DNA of 64,000 bases from Flavobacterium resistens (GTDB lineage Bacteria > Bacteroidota > Bacteroidia > Flavobacteriales > Flavobacteriaceae): the NCBI RefSeq assembly GCF_900182645.1, contig NZ_FXTA01000003.1, positions 496,001 through 560,000 of the forward strand. The letters run 5' to 3'. A model generated the notes under the pieces. It did not search any database, was not told where the DNA came from, and worked only from the letters and a program-made list of their open reading frames with translations. Shown here piece by piece: positions 42,676 through 50,810 of this stretch (the stretch's first letter is position 1; every line of letters starts with the position of its first letter). Position numbers and translations under genes: made by a program.

Positions 42676-42716
42676 AAACCCGACAGTTTTAAAAAAAAAT
42701 GGCGGGTTTTCTCTTT
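42676..42716 (+). terminator. Intrinsic terminator after the sulfur operon
   Basis: AAACCCG (42676-42682) and CGGGTTT (42703-42709) with T-rich sequence TTCTCTTT after it. The loop of about 20 nt makes it weaker than the others in the window. Confidence 0.6.
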
Positions 42717-42719
42717 CGT

Positions 42720-42769
42720 ACCCTCGCGTGAGGGATAGAAGCTATCCGCCGCGGCGGAGCGTATAGCCC
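42720..42769. repeat. Reversed GGGCTnTnCGCT...CTAACGC-type element
   Basis: Contains the palindromes CCCTCGCGTGAGGG and TCCGCCGCGGCGGA and ends GTATAGCCCGACAG. Read on the minus strand it shows GGGCTATACGCTCC and GCTTCTATCCCTCACGC, the same word order as the elements at 35565 and 53603. No gene is present. It is more G+C-rich than its surroundings. Confidence 0.6.
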
Positions 42770-43039
42770 GACAGTATTTAAGAAAAGGCCTCATGAACGC
42801 AAAGTATAGTAGGCCTTTTTTTAAATACTGGCACGCCCTGATGATCAAAATTTACATTCTGTTAAAGCCAATTATTCGAACTAATACAAACTTAAACGTA
42901 TCTTTATCAAAGCTTTAAGATCTTTAACAGAGATAATTGGTCGATTTTTAAAAAATAATATTAATTTTATACTAATTATATAGGCTTTATCAAGTTCTGA
43001 TTTTTAGCATTATTTCAATTAACAAAAATTTAACACCAC

Positions 43040-43055
43040 ATTTGTATATACAAAT
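43040..43055. promoter_or_regulatory. MarR operator candidate 1
   Basis: ATTTGTATATACAAAT is a perfect 16-bp palindrome. It overlaps the candidate -33 TTG (43042-43044) of the MarR gene promoter. An identical palindrome lies 30 bp downstream. Confidence 0.75.
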
Positions 43056-43066
43056 ATTAAAAGTTA

Positions 43067-43074
43067 TACATTTG
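43067..43074 (+). promoter_or_regulatory. MarR operon promoter, -7 element
   Basis: TACATTTG matches TAnnTTTG, and TTG at 43042-43044 lies 22 nt upstream, an acceptable flavobacterial spacing. Both elements are covered by the two ATTTGTATATACAAAT palindromes, so bound regulator would block the promoter. Confidence 0.6.
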
Positions 43075-43085
43075 TATATACAAAT
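43070..43085. promoter_or_regulatory. MarR operator candidate 2
   Basis: A second perfect copy of ATTTGTATATACAAAT, overlapping the -7 element and ending 15 bp before the MarR ATG. The centre-to-centre distance of 30 bp puts both sites on nearly the same face of the helix. Confidence 0.75.
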
Positions 43086-43100
43086 TATACACTTACGACT

Positions 43101-43562
43101 ATGACAATTGAAGAGGTTATTAAGAGTACAGTTAAGATGGATAATGCGAAAAAAGTTATTCTGAATATCATGTACACACAGAATGTGATTCAGGATCATT
43201 TCAACGAGTTGATAAAACCGTATGACTTGTCTGGAGAACAATATAATGTGCTGCGTATATTAAGAGGACAAAAAGGAAATCCTGCTAATATGTGCGTGAT
43301 ACAGGAACGCATGTTAGCTAAAACGAGTAATACAACCCGATTAGTTGATAAATTATTGCTGAAAGAATTCGTAACAAGAAATGTTTGTCCGGACAATCGA
43401 CGCAAAATTGAGGTTTTGATTACTCAGAAAGGATTAGATGTTTTAAAAGAATTAGACCCAAAGGTAGATGAGCACGAGCGCGTATTTGCCCAGAATATAA
43501 GCCCAGAAGAATTAGAATTATTAAACAACTTATTAGAAAAATACCGAACCCAACAAAATTAA
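43101..43562 (+). CDS. MarR family transcriptional regulator
   Basis: 153 residues, winged-helix MarR fold: DLSGEQYNVLRILRG, recognition region RMLAKTSNTTRLVDKLLLKEFV and wing NRRKIEVLITQKG. Cys in NMCVIQ and NVCPDNRR could make it redox-sensitive, though this is not shown. The twin palindromes directly upstream suggest autorepression. It is the first gene of an operon with a nitroreductase and YceI. Confidence 0.92.
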   Translation: MTIEEVIKSTVKMDNAKKVILNIMYTQNVIQDHFNELIKPYDLSGEQYNVLRILRGQKGNPANMCVIQERMLAKTSNTTRLVDKLLLKEFVTRNVCPDNRRKIEVLITQKGLDVLKELDPKVDEHERVFAQNISPEELELLNNLLEKYRTQQN

Positions 43563-43566
43563 TATT

Positions 43567-44199
43567 ATGAGCACATTAGTAAACAATTTAAACTGGAGAT
43601 ACGCAACTAAGAAATATGATGCGACTAAAAAAGTATCTGCAGAAGATTTGAATACATTAAAAGAAGCGGTTAGATTAGCAGCTTCTTCATACGGATTACA
43701 ACCTTATAAAGTTGTTATTGTTGAAAATCCAGAAATTAGAGAAAAATTAAAAGCGGCAGCTTGGGGACAAACTCAACTTACAGATGCTTCTCAAATATTT
43801 GTATTTGCAAATGACTTAAACGCTGGTCCAGAATCTGTGGCAGCTTACATTAAAAACATTAGCGAAACAAGAGGCGTTCCTACTGAAGCTTTAGGCGGAT
43901 TTGCAGATATGATGAATGGTGTAATTTCAAACCTTTCACAAGATGCTAAAAATATCTGGACAGCAAAACAAACTTATATCGCTTTAGGAACTTTACTTGC
44001 TGCTGCAGCCGAACTAAAAATCGATGCAACTCCAATGGAAGGTTTCAATGCAGCACAATTCAATGAAATCTTAGGTTTCGATAAATTAGGCTTAAATGCT
44101 TCTGTTATCGCTGCTGTAGGTTACAGACATGATGAGGACGACGCTCAGCATTACAAAAAAGTTAGAAAATCTTACGAAGAATTATTTATCACTCTATAA
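43567..44199 (+). CDS. NAD(P)H-dependent nitroreductase-family oxidoreductase
   Basis: 210 residues, FMN-binding nitroreductase fold: N-terminal NWRYATKKYD, then RLAASSYGLQPYKVVIVENPE, and TPMEGFNAAQFNEILGF near the C-terminus, as in NfsB-like enzymes. It reduces quinones or nitro compounds with NAD(P)H. It starts 4 nt after the MarR stop, so it should respond to that repressor. Confidence 0.92.
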   Translation: MSTLVNNLNWRYATKKYDATKKVSAEDLNTLKEAVRLAASSYGLQPYKVVIVENPEIREKLKAAAWGQTQLTDASQIFVFANDLNAGPESVAAYIKNISETRGVPTEALGGFADMMNGVISNLSQDAKNIWTAKQTYIALGTLLAAAAELKIDATPMEGFNAAQFNEILGFDKLGLNASVIAAVGYRHDEDDAQHYKKVRKSYEELFITL

Positions 44200-44229
44200 T
44201 TATTATTAATCAAATTCAATTTTAACAAC

Positions 44230-44796
44230 ATGAAAAATTTAAAAACAATTGCAATAGCATTATTCGTAGCAGCGGCTAGTATTTCAGTAAATGCTCAAAC
44301 TAAAAAAATCGACGTAAAAGCGTCTTCTATCAAATGGGTAGGTAAAAAAGTAACTGGAGAGCACTCTGGAACTGTAAACTTCAAAGAAGGAGCTGTAGTT
44401 TTCAAAGGAAAAAAATTAGTTGGTGGAAGCTTCACTGTTGATATGACTTCTTTAACTTCTACTGATTTAACTGGAGAATACCAAGGAAAATTAAACGGTC
44501 ACTTAAAAGCTGACGATTTCTTCGGAACTGATAAATTCCCAACTTCAAAATTAGTTTTCAAAACTATTGGTGCTAAAGCAACTGACGTTTATACTGTAAC
44601 TGCTGATTTAACTATCAAAGGAATCACTAAACCAGTAACTTTTGATATCACAGTAAAAGGAAACACTGCTACAACTGCTTTCAAAGTTGACAGAACTAAA
44701 TATGACATTAAATACGGATCAGGAAGTTTCTTCGAAGGTTTAGGAGACAAAACTATCAATGACGAATTTGAATTAACTGTAGCTTTAAAATTCTAA
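44230..44796 (+). CDS. YceI family periplasmic protein
   Basis: 188 residues with signal peptide MKNLKTIAIALFVAAASISVNAQ. The mature part is the lipocalin-like YceI domain: SIKWVGKKVTGEHSGTVNFKEG, HLKADDFFGTDKFPTSKLVFK and LTIKGITKPVTFDI are typical. Members bind isoprenoid or amphiphilic ligands. Third gene of the MarR operon. Confidence 0.93.
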   Translation: MKNLKTIAIALFVAAASISVNAQTKKIDVKASSIKWVGKKVTGEHSGTVNFKEGAVVFKGKKLVGGSFTVDMTSLTSTDLTGEYQGKLNGHLKADDFFGTDKFPTSKLVFKTIGAKATDVYTVTADLTIKGITKPVTFDITVKGNTATTAFKVDRTKYDIKYGSGSFFEGLGDKTINDEFELTVALKF

Positions 44797-44828
44797 TTTT
44801 AAGACTTACTAATTCATACATAAAAAGT

Positions 44829-44860
44829 AACCCCAATAGTTTATTCTATTGGGGTTTTCT
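44829..44860 (+). terminator. Intrinsic terminator after yceI
   Basis: AACCCCAATAG (44829-44839) and CTATTGGGGTT (44846-44856) are perfect arms followed by TTCTTTT. Confidence 0.88.
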
Positions 44861-45000
44861 TTTATAATCAGTTTTCAAAAAGATAACGTTCTTAATATTA
44901 AAATAACGCTTTCATAATAACTATAGCCGAATTGATTAACATTCGGGCTCTAATTTTGAAGAAATTAAAAAATCAAAAACTAGAAATTAAAATTATAGTT

Positions 45001-46281
45001 ATGAAAACAAAACTACAAATTGCTGCTCTTGCCCTTTTGAGCACTTTTTTTCTTCAAGCACAACAACAAACAAAAGGAATTATTGGAACAACAAACTGGA
45101 TGAACAACTGGACCAATTTTAAACCTGCTGCCAACGAATATAACGAAGCTACAAATATAATTGCCGGAACAATAGAGAAAGATTTAAAGTTACTGAAACG
45201 AAACACTTATCAATTAGTTGGTGTTGTTTATGTTACGAACAATGCAACGCTAAGCATCGAACCCGGAACTGTAATTCGTGGAGATGATAAAACTTGCGGA
45301 ACATTAGTTATTACAAATGGAGCAAAAATTATTGCCGATGGTTTAGAAACTGATCCAATTGTTTTTACATCAAACAAAGAAAAGACCGAAAGAAAACCAG
45401 GAGACTGGGGCGGTATTATAATTTTAGGAAAAGCGCCAATTAATACTTTAGGAGGACTTCATACCTTACCTTTTGATCTTGAACCATTACTAAATCATTA
45501 CGGAGGACAAGATGCAGAAGATAATTCGGGAATTTTAAAATATGTACGAATTGAATATGCCGGAAGAAAATTAAGTTCATTGAAAGAGCTAAACGGACTT
45601 TCATTAGCTGGCGTTGGAAGAAAAACGGTTTTAAATAATATCCAGATCAGTTTCTCAAATGATGATTCTTTTGAATGTTATGGCGGAGATTTAAATATGA
45701 ACAATTTAATCTCATACCGAACTACAGATGATGATTTTGATTTTACTCAAGGCGCACAAATCAATATCAGCAATAGTATTGCTATTCGTCATCCATTTTC
45801 ATCAGATATTTCAGGATCAAGATGCTTCGAAGTAGATTCATACGACAAAATTGGAAATACTGATATGAGCAAAAAAATGACTAAAATAAATGCTTCAAAC
45901 ATCACTTTGGTCAATCTTGAAGAAAACAATCAAGGATTAGTTCGTGAATCTGTTTATGTTAGAGAAAATACTTTTTTTAATCTGTCAAATAGTATTGTTT
46001 CAGGCTTTTCTCCATTTGTTTTGTTGGAAGGAAATATTGGAAATGGAGACGAAAATTTATCAAAAATTACCTTCAAAAACATAATTGCGAACAATTGTAA
46101 TGGTGGTATTACAAGCGAATCTTCAGCAAGTGATCCTGTTATTCAAAACTTTTATAATAAGCCAGGTAGCGGATTAGAATATACAAATGTTAAAAATACA
46201 GAGTTATTTACAATGCCAAACATTAAAGGAAGTCCAGATTTTAGAGCAAACGTAAATAACACGCTGGCTATTGGAAACTAA
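45001..46281 (+). CDS. Secreted beta-helix-like protein of unknown function
   Basis: 426 residues from the ATG at 45001, which begins a signal peptide (MKTKLQIAALALLSTFFLQAQ); the frame is open further upstream. Repeated short strand-turn units (LVGVVYVTNNATLSIEPGTVIRG, LVITNGAKIIADG, IVFTSNKEK, WGGIIILGKAP) are those of right-handed parallel beta-helix surface proteins common in Bacteroidota. Enzymatic activity is not evident. It is separated by a terminator from the MarR operon and lies just before the trp leader. Confidence 0.75.
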   Translation: MKTKLQIAALALLSTFFLQAQQQTKGIIGTTNWMNNWTNFKPAANEYNEATNIIAGTIEKDLKLLKRNTYQLVGVVYVTNNATLSIEPGTVIRGDDKTCGTLVITNGAKIIADGLETDPIVFTSNKEKTERKPGDWGGIIILGKAPINTLGGLHTLPFDLEPLLNHYGGQDAEDNSGILKYVRIEYAGRKLSSLKELNGLSLAGVGRKTVLNNIQISFSNDDSFECYGGDLNMNNLISYRTTDDDFDFTQGAQINISNSIAIRHPFSSDISGSRCFEVDSYDKIGNTDMSKKMTKINASNITLVNLEENNQGLVRESVYVRENTFFNLSNSIVSGFSPFVLLEGNIGNGDENLSKITFKNIIANNCNGGITSESSASDPVIQNFYNKPGSGLEYTNVKNTELFTMPNIKGSPDFRANVNNTLAIGN

Positions 46282-46378
46282 GGCTTTAAAGCAATAATAA
46301 ATTTTAAAATTTAACAAAATTTCAAAATTAGAAAAGATTTTTTTGAAATTTTATGTCTTTTAATTCAAATTACCTTTA

Positions 46379-46386
46379 TATCTTTG
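46379..46386 (+). promoter_or_regulatory. trp operon promoter, -7 element
   Basis: TATCTTTG is a full match to the flavobacterial TAnnTTTG box, 18 bp before the leader peptide ATG. A well-spaced TTG is not visible. Transcription would start a few bases before the leader ORF, as expected for an attenuated operon. Confidence 0.6.
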
Positions 46387-46404
46387 TGATATCAAAATAA
46401 GGAA

Positions 46405-46461
46405 ATGAAAACATTAATGAACAATACTTGGTGGTGGAAGAATTTACGTCAAACGTCGTGA
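46405..46461 (+). CDS. trpL: trp operon leader peptide
   Basis: An 18-residue ORF reading MKTLMNNTWWWKNLRQTS with three consecutive Trp codons (46429-46437), preceded by AAGGAA-like purines and followed 50-70 nt later by a terminator hairpin and trpE. Ribosome stalling on the Trp codons when charged tRNA-Trp is scarce would favour antitermination. Its stop codon region (GTCGTGA, 46455-46461) is complementary to TCACGAC in the terminator (46512-46518). Confidence 0.88.
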   Translation: MKTLMNNTWWWKNLRQTS

Positions 46462-46498
46462 ACGAAGCTTCCTATGGTATTTTCAAAACTATAAATCT

Positions 46499-46530
46499 AA
46501 AAGGCTTGTCATCACGACAAGCCTTTTTTT
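46499..46530 (+). terminator. trp attenuator terminator
   Basis: AAAAGGCTTGTC (46499-46510) pairs with GACAAGCCTTTT (46516-46527) around ATCAC and is followed by further T residues. The loop and 3' arm (TCACGAC) can instead pair with GTCGTGA at the leader stop codon, a candidate antiterminator. It lies 50 bp before trpE. Confidence 0.87.
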
Positions 46531-46581
46531 TTGGTCACAACTTTAGCATAAAAAATATTAAAAACTAAAAAACAACATACT

Positions 46582-47982
46582 TTGAAACCTTTTATACTTA
46601 ATACACATTACAAGCAAATTCTGGCAGACACGATTACGCCGGTAAGCATCTATTTTAAAATAAGAGATAAATTTCCGAATAGTTTATTATTGGAAAGTAG
46701 TGATTATCATGGAAATGACAACAGTTTCTCGTACATCTGCTGCAACCCGATTGCAACAATTAAGATCGAAAATGAAGTTATTTCAAAAACTTTCCCAGAT
46801 GGAACTTCGGAACAAATTAAAATTGATTCTAAGACAAATATTCCAGAAGTAATTCAGGATTTTTCAAATCAGTTTAAATCGGAGAAAAACGATTTTAAAT
46901 TCATCAACAACGGATTATTCGGATACATTTCGTACGATGCTGTTCGTTATTTTGAAAAAGTTTCAATTGCAAAAAAAGATGACGCAACTTCAATTCCAGA
47001 TGTATTTTATGCAGTTTATCAAAATATCATTGCAATTAATCACTTCAAAAACGAAGCTTATATTTTCTGCCATAGCGTTGATGGAAGAAATAACATTTCT
47101 GAAATTGAACAACTTTTACAATCCAGAAATATTGCTTTATACAAATTCACCAAAGAAGGCGAAGGTTTCTCTAACCTAACCGATGAAGAATTCAAGCACA
47201 ATGTGGCTTTAGCCAAAAAACATTGTTTTAGAGGAGACGTTTTTCAATTAGTTCTTTCCCGTCGTTTTACGCAAGGATTCAAAGGTGACGAGTTCAATGT
47301 TTACAGAGCTTTAAGAAGTATTAATCCATCTCCTTACCTATTCTTTTTTGATTATGGAGATTTCAAAATATTTGGTTCTTCACCTGAAGCACAAATTATT
47401 GTAAAAAACAGAAAAGCCGAAATTCACCCAATTGCAGGAACTTTCAAAAGAACTGGAAACGACGAACGTGATGCGCTTTTGGCTAAAGAACTTTCTGAAG
47501 ATAAAAAAGAAAATAGCGAACACGTAATGCTGGTTGATTTGGCAAGAAATGATTTAAGCCGAAACGGACACGATGTGAATGTAGAAAAATATAGAGAAGT
47601 TCAGTTTTTCTCTCACGTAATTCATTTAGTTTCAAAAGTGACGGGTTATTTACACGATAAAGCAACAACAATGCAGGTAGTTGCCGATACCTTTCCAGCT
47701 GGAACTTTGAGCGGTGCGCCAAAACACAGAGCAATGCAGTTGATAGAAGATTACGAAAAAACAAATCGTAATTTCTATGGAGGAGCAATCGGTGTAATGG
47801 ATTTTGACGGAAATTTTAATCACGCGATTATGATCCGAACTTTCCTTTCTAAAAATCATCAATTGCATTGTCAGGCCGGCGCCGGAATCGTAGCAAGTTC
47901 TGATGAAGAAAGCGAAATGCAGGAAGTTTATAACAAATTAAGAGCGTTGAATACAGCCTTAGAAATGGCAGAACAAATATAG
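46582..47982 (+). CDS. trpE: Anthranilate synthase component I
   Basis: 466 residues. The start codon is TTG at 46582; the next residues KPFILNTHYKQILADTITPV are the conserved TrpE N-terminus and no ATG lies upstream in frame. The chorismate-binding core is seen in GSSPEAQIIVKNRKAEIHPIAGTFKR, SEHVMLVDLARNDL and FPAGTLSGAPKHRAMQLI. With TrpG it makes anthranilate from chorismate. First structural gene of the trp operon. Confidence 0.96.
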   Translation: MKPFILNTHYKQILADTITPVSIYFKIRDKFPNSLLLESSDYHGNDNSFSYICCNPIATIKIENEVISKTFPDGTSEQIKIDSKTNIPEVIQDFSNQFKSEKNDFKFINNGLFGYISYDAVRYFEKVSIAKKDDATSIPDVFYAVYQNIIAINHFKNEAYIFCHSVDGRNNISEIEQLLQSRNIALYKFTKEGEGFSNLTDEEFKHNVALAKKHCFRGDVFQLVLSRRFTQGFKGDEFNVYRALRSINPSPYLFFFDYGDFKIFGSSPEAQIIVKNRKAEIHPIAGTFKRTGNDERDALLAKELSEDKKENSEHVMLVDLARNDLSRNGHDVNVEKYREVQFFSHVIHLVSKVTGYLHDKATTMQVVADTFPAGTLSGAPKHRAMQLIEDYEKTNRNFYGGAIGVMDFDGNFNHAIMIRTFLSKNHQLHCQAGAGIVASSDEESEMQEVYNKLRALNTALEMAEQI

Positions 47983-47990
47983 GTTTCTTT

Positions 47991-48057
47991 GTTTCAGGTT
48001 TAAAGTTTCAAGTTGTTGGAACATGAAACCTGAAACCTGAAACTTGAAACCTGAAAC
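47991..48057. repeat. GTTTCAAGTT repeat, trp gap 1 (trpE - lipoprotein)
   Basis: GTTTCAGGTTTAAAGTTTC, then AAGTTGTTGGAACATGAAAC and several CTGAAAC/TTGAAAC units. The left GTTTCA units are inverse to the right TGAAAC units, with GTTGTTGGAAC in the middle. Same family as 48532, 49177, 49706 and 50810. Confidence 0.8.
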
Positions 48058-48079
48058 AAAAAACTAAAACCCACAAACT

Positions 48080-48523
48080 ATGAAAAAAGCAGCATCAATT
48101 TTAATTTTAATCATTTGCATGACATCTTGTAATTCTGAAAAAAAACACAATCCAATTGAAGGAACCTGGCGTTTAATATCAGCTGAAACGACAGAGAAAG
48201 ATTCAACTTTTTCGACTTTCAATCCAAAGACAAAAATGATTAAAATTATAAATGAGACGCATTTCGCTTTTTTCAATCATGATTTAGTAAACGGAAAAGA
48301 TTCAACAAATGCGGTATTTTTTGGCGGAGGCGGAAAATATACATTGAAAGACAGTGTTTACACTGAAAATCTGGAATATTTCAATAACCGTCAATGGGAA
48401 AATGGAAAATTTGAGTTTGTGGTAAAAGTTAAAAACGACACCTTAACTCAAAAAGGAGTAGAAAAAGTAGAAAAATTAGGGATTGACCGTATCATTACTG
48501 AAAAGTACGTTCGAGAAAAATAG
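48080..48523 (+). CDS. Lipocalin-like (DUF4488-type) lipoprotein inside the trp operon
   Basis: 147 residues, lipoprotein signal MKKAASILILIICMTSC. The mature part starts with the NPIEGTWRLISAE strand typical of lipocalin-like DUF4488 proteins, followed by alternating strands. No link to tryptophan is evident; it sits between trpE and trpG in the same orientation and is flanked on both sides by GTTTCAAGTT repeats. Confidence 0.75.
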   Translation: MKKAASILILIICMTSCNSEKKHNPIEGTWRLISAETTEKDSTFSTFNPKTKMIKIINETHFAFFNHDLVNGKDSTNAVFFGGGGKYTLKDSVYTENLEYFNNRQWENGKFEFVVKVKNDTLTQKGVEKVEKLGIDRIITEKYVREK

Positions 48524-48531
48524 AAAATTTA

Positions 48532-48578
48532 GTTTCAAGTTTCAGGTTTCAAGTTGGTTGGAACATGAAACTTGAAAC
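48532..48578. repeat. GTTTCAAGTT repeat, trp gap 2 (lipoprotein - trpG)
   Basis: GTTTCAAGTTTCAGGTTTC then AAGTTGGTTGGAACATGAAAC and TTGAAAC; shorter copy of the family. Confidence 0.8.
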
Positions 48579-48602
48579 AAAAACAAAAACAAAAACAACA
48601 CA

Positions 48603-49169
48603 ATGAAAAAAATATTAGTTATAGACAATTACGATAGTTTCACTTACAATTTAGTGCACTATTTAGAAGATTTGAATTGCGAAGTAACCGTTTACAGAAA
48701 CGACGAATTCGAAATTGATGAAATCGCATCTTTTGAAAAAATATTGCTTTCGCCAGGACCTGGAATTCCAGATGAAGCTGGTTTATTAAAAGCAGTAATC
48801 GAAAAATACAGTCCAACGAAAAGTATTTTGGGCGTTTGTTTAGGACAACAAGCCATTGGGGAAGTTTTTGGTGGAACACTTTCTAACCTTGACAAAGTGT
48901 ATCACGGAGTTGCAACGAATGTAAAAACGGTTGTTTCAGACGAAATTTTATTTGAAGGCTTAGGAAACGAATTTGAAGTTGGAAGATACCATTCATGGGT
49001 TGTAGATGCCAATCTACCTGATACTTTAGAAGCAACTTCTGTTGATGAAAACGGGCAGATTATGTCGTTAAGACACAAAACTTTTGATGTAAGAGGCGTT
49101 CAGTTTCACCCAGAAAGTGTTTTGACACCAAACGGAAAAAGGATTTTAGAAAATTGGATTAAGAGTTAG
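48603..49169 (+). CDS. trpG: Anthranilate synthase component II (glutamine amidotransferase)
   Basis: 188 residues, class I glutamine amidotransferase. The active site is GVCLGQQAIGE (Cys about residue 79) with His-Glu in QFHPESVLTP. It provides ammonia to TrpE; in many bacteria it also serves PabB, and no separate pabA is seen here. Fits the trp operon order E-G-D-C-F-B-A. Confidence 0.95.
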   Translation: MKKILVIDNYDSFTYNLVHYLEDLNCEVTVYRNDEFEIDEIASFEKILLSPGPGIPDEAGLLKAVIEKYSPTKSILGVCLGQQAIGEVFGGTLSNLDKVYHGVATNVKTVVSDEILFEGLGNEFEVGRYHSWVVDANLPDTLEATSVDENGQIMSLRHKTFDVRGVQFHPESVLTPNGKRILENWIKS

Positions 49170-49176
49170 TTTTTTT

Positions 49177-49236
49177 GTTTCAGGTTTCATGTTTCAAGTT
49201 GTTGGAACGTGAAACCTGAAACCTAAAACCTGAAAC
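49177..49236. repeat. GTTTCAAGTT repeat, trp gap 3 (trpG - GNAT)
   Basis: GTTTCAGGTTTCATGTTTC, AAGTTGTTGGAACGTGAAAC and CTGAAAC units. Directly after it lies a TCCCGATAGCTATCGGGA palindrome (49255-49272) with CTTAG-type sequence. Confidence 0.8.
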
Positions 49237-49254
49237 AAAACCATAGCATCTCAG

Positions 49255-49272
49255 TCCCGATAGCTATCGGGA
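49255..49272. repeat. TCCCGATAGCTATCGGGA palindrome, copy 1
   Basis: A perfect 18-bp palindrome in the gap before the GNAT gene, embedded in CTCAG/CTTAG-type sequence. Further copies lie at 60699 (one mismatch), 61603 and 61923. Confidence 0.8.
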
Positions 49273-49294
49273 TAGCAACTTAGAACCTAAAAAA

Positions 49295-49699
49295 ATGATT
49301 ACAATTTCAGAAACCAGAGAAATCAACATTGACGACATTTTAGTTTTATATAAAGCAAATGAATGGAGTTCAGCCAGTAAACCGAATGAACTTTACAACG
49401 GATTATTAAATTCGGAGACTTTGGTAACGGCTTGGGAAGGAAAAAAGTTAGTCGGACTTGGGAATGCGATTTCTGATGGATTTTTAACCGTTTATTATCC
49501 GCATTTATTGGTACTTCCGGATTATCAGGGAAAAGGAATTGGAAAAATGATTTTGGATAAAATGCAGGAGAAATACAAACACTTTCACATGCAAATGTTA
49601 ACTGCCGACGGAAGATCAGTTGATTTTTATAAAAAAAATGGTTTTGAACGAGCAGGAAAAACAGAACCCATGTGGATTTATCAAGGAAATGAACATTAA
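49295..49699 (+). CDS. GNAT family N-acetyltransferase inside the trp operon
   Basis: 134 residues, GNAT fold with acetyl-CoA motif LPDYQGKGIGKMILDKM and FYKKNGFERAGKTEPM at the C-terminus. Acceptor unknown. It is a passenger gene between trpG and trpD, flanked on both sides by GTTTCAAGTT repeats. Confidence 0.85.
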   Translation: MITISETREINIDDILVLYKANEWSSASKPNELYNGLLNSETLVTAWEGKKLVGLGNAISDGFLTVYYPHLLVLPDYQGKGIGKMILDKMQEKYKHFHMQMLTADGRSVDFYKKNGFERAGKTEPMWIYQGNEH

Positions 49700-49705
49700 A
49701 ATTTA

Positions 49706-49767
49706 GTTTCAAGTTTTATTTGTTTCAAGTTTCAAGTTGTTGGAACGTGAAACTTGAAACCTGAAAC
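49706..49767. repeat. GTTTCAAGTT repeat, trp gap 4 (GNAT - trpD)
   Basis: GTTTCAAGTTTTATTTGTTTC, then AAGTTGTTGGAACGTGAAAC and CTGAAAC; followed by CTTAGCATCTTAGAACC-type direct repeats up to the trpD start. Confidence 0.8.
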
Positions 49768-49814
49768 AAAACCTTAGCATCTTAGAACCTTAGCAACTTA
49801 GAATCTTAAACAAA

Positions 49815-50810
49815 ATGAAAACTATATTAAATAAATTAATCAATCACGAAGTGCTTTCAAAAGAAGAAGCAAAAAACGTTTTGATTAATATTTCGAGCGG
49901 TCAATATAATCCAAGCCAAATTTCGGCATTTTTGACTGTATTTATGATGCGAAGCATTACAATTGAAGAACTATCTGGCTTTCGCGAAGCTTTGCTAGAA
50001 TTATGCATTCGCGTTGATTTATCAGCCTATAACACTATCGATTTATGTGGAACGGGCGGTGACGGAAAAGACACTTTCAACATTTCGACTTTAGCATCAT
50101 TCGTTTCTGCCGGTGCGGGAATAAAAGTGGCAAAACATGGAAATTACGGTGTTTCATCGATTTCAGGATCAAGCAACGTGATGGAGAAAATGGGAATTAA
50201 ATTCAGCAACGAACCCGATTTCTTAGAAAAATGTATCGATCAGGCTGGAATTTGCGTTTTGCACGCTCCCCTATTTCACCCAGCAATGAAAAATGTTGGA
50301 CCAATCAGAAAAGAATTGGCTGTAAAAACCTTCTTCAATATGTTAGGACCAATGGTAAACCCATCATTTCCACAAAATCAATTAGTTGGAGTTTTCAATT
50401 TAGAATTAGCGAGAATGTACGCTTATTTATATCAAAATACGGATGTGAATTTCACAATCCTACATTCGCTTGACGGTTATGACGAAATTTCTTTAACCGG
50501 ACCAACAAAAATCATCACCAGCCATATGGAAGGTATGATCAAACCAGAAGATTTTGGCGTTCGTCTTTTATCCCAAACTGAAATCGAAGGCGGCACAACG
50601 ATCGAAGAATCGGCTGAAATTTTCATGAATATCATTTCCGGAAAAGGAAACGAAGCGCAGAATAATGTAGTTTGTGCGAATGCCGCAATGGCAATCGCAA
50701 CGGTTAACAAATGCTCTCCGCAAGAAGGATTTGAACTGGCAAAAGAAAGTCTATTCTCTGGAAAAGGGCTTCAAGCTTTAAAAAAATTACAGGAATTAAG
50801 TAAAATTTAG
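49815..50810 (+). CDS. trpD: Anthranilate phosphoribosyltransferase
   Basis: 331 residues. PRPP-binding GTGGDGKDTFNIST, then KHGNYGVSSISGSSNVMEKMG and NMLGPMVNPSFP are TrpD signatures. Transfers phosphoribose to anthranilate. Normal length. Confidence 0.96.
   Translation: MKTILNKLINHEVLSKEEAKNVLINISSGQYNPSQISAFLTVFMMRSITIEELSGFREALLELCIRVDLSAYNTIDLCGTGGDGKDTFNISTLASFVSAGAGIKVAKHGNYGVSSISGSSNVMEKMGIKFSNEPDFLEKCIDQAGICVLHAPLFHPAMKNVGPIRKELAVKTFFNMLGPMVNPSFPQNQLVGVFNLELARMYAYLYQNTDVNFTILHSLDGYDEISLTGPTKIITSHMEGMIKPEDFGVRLLSQTEIEGGTTIEESAEIFMNIISGKGNEAQNNVVCANAAMAIATVNKCSPQEGFELAKESLFSGKGLQALKKLQELSKI

Noticed and set aside
46441..46581. T-box or TRAP-type control of the trp operon
   Set aside because: No T-box sequence or GAG/TAG repeats; the WWW leader ORF and terminator explain the region as classical attenuation.
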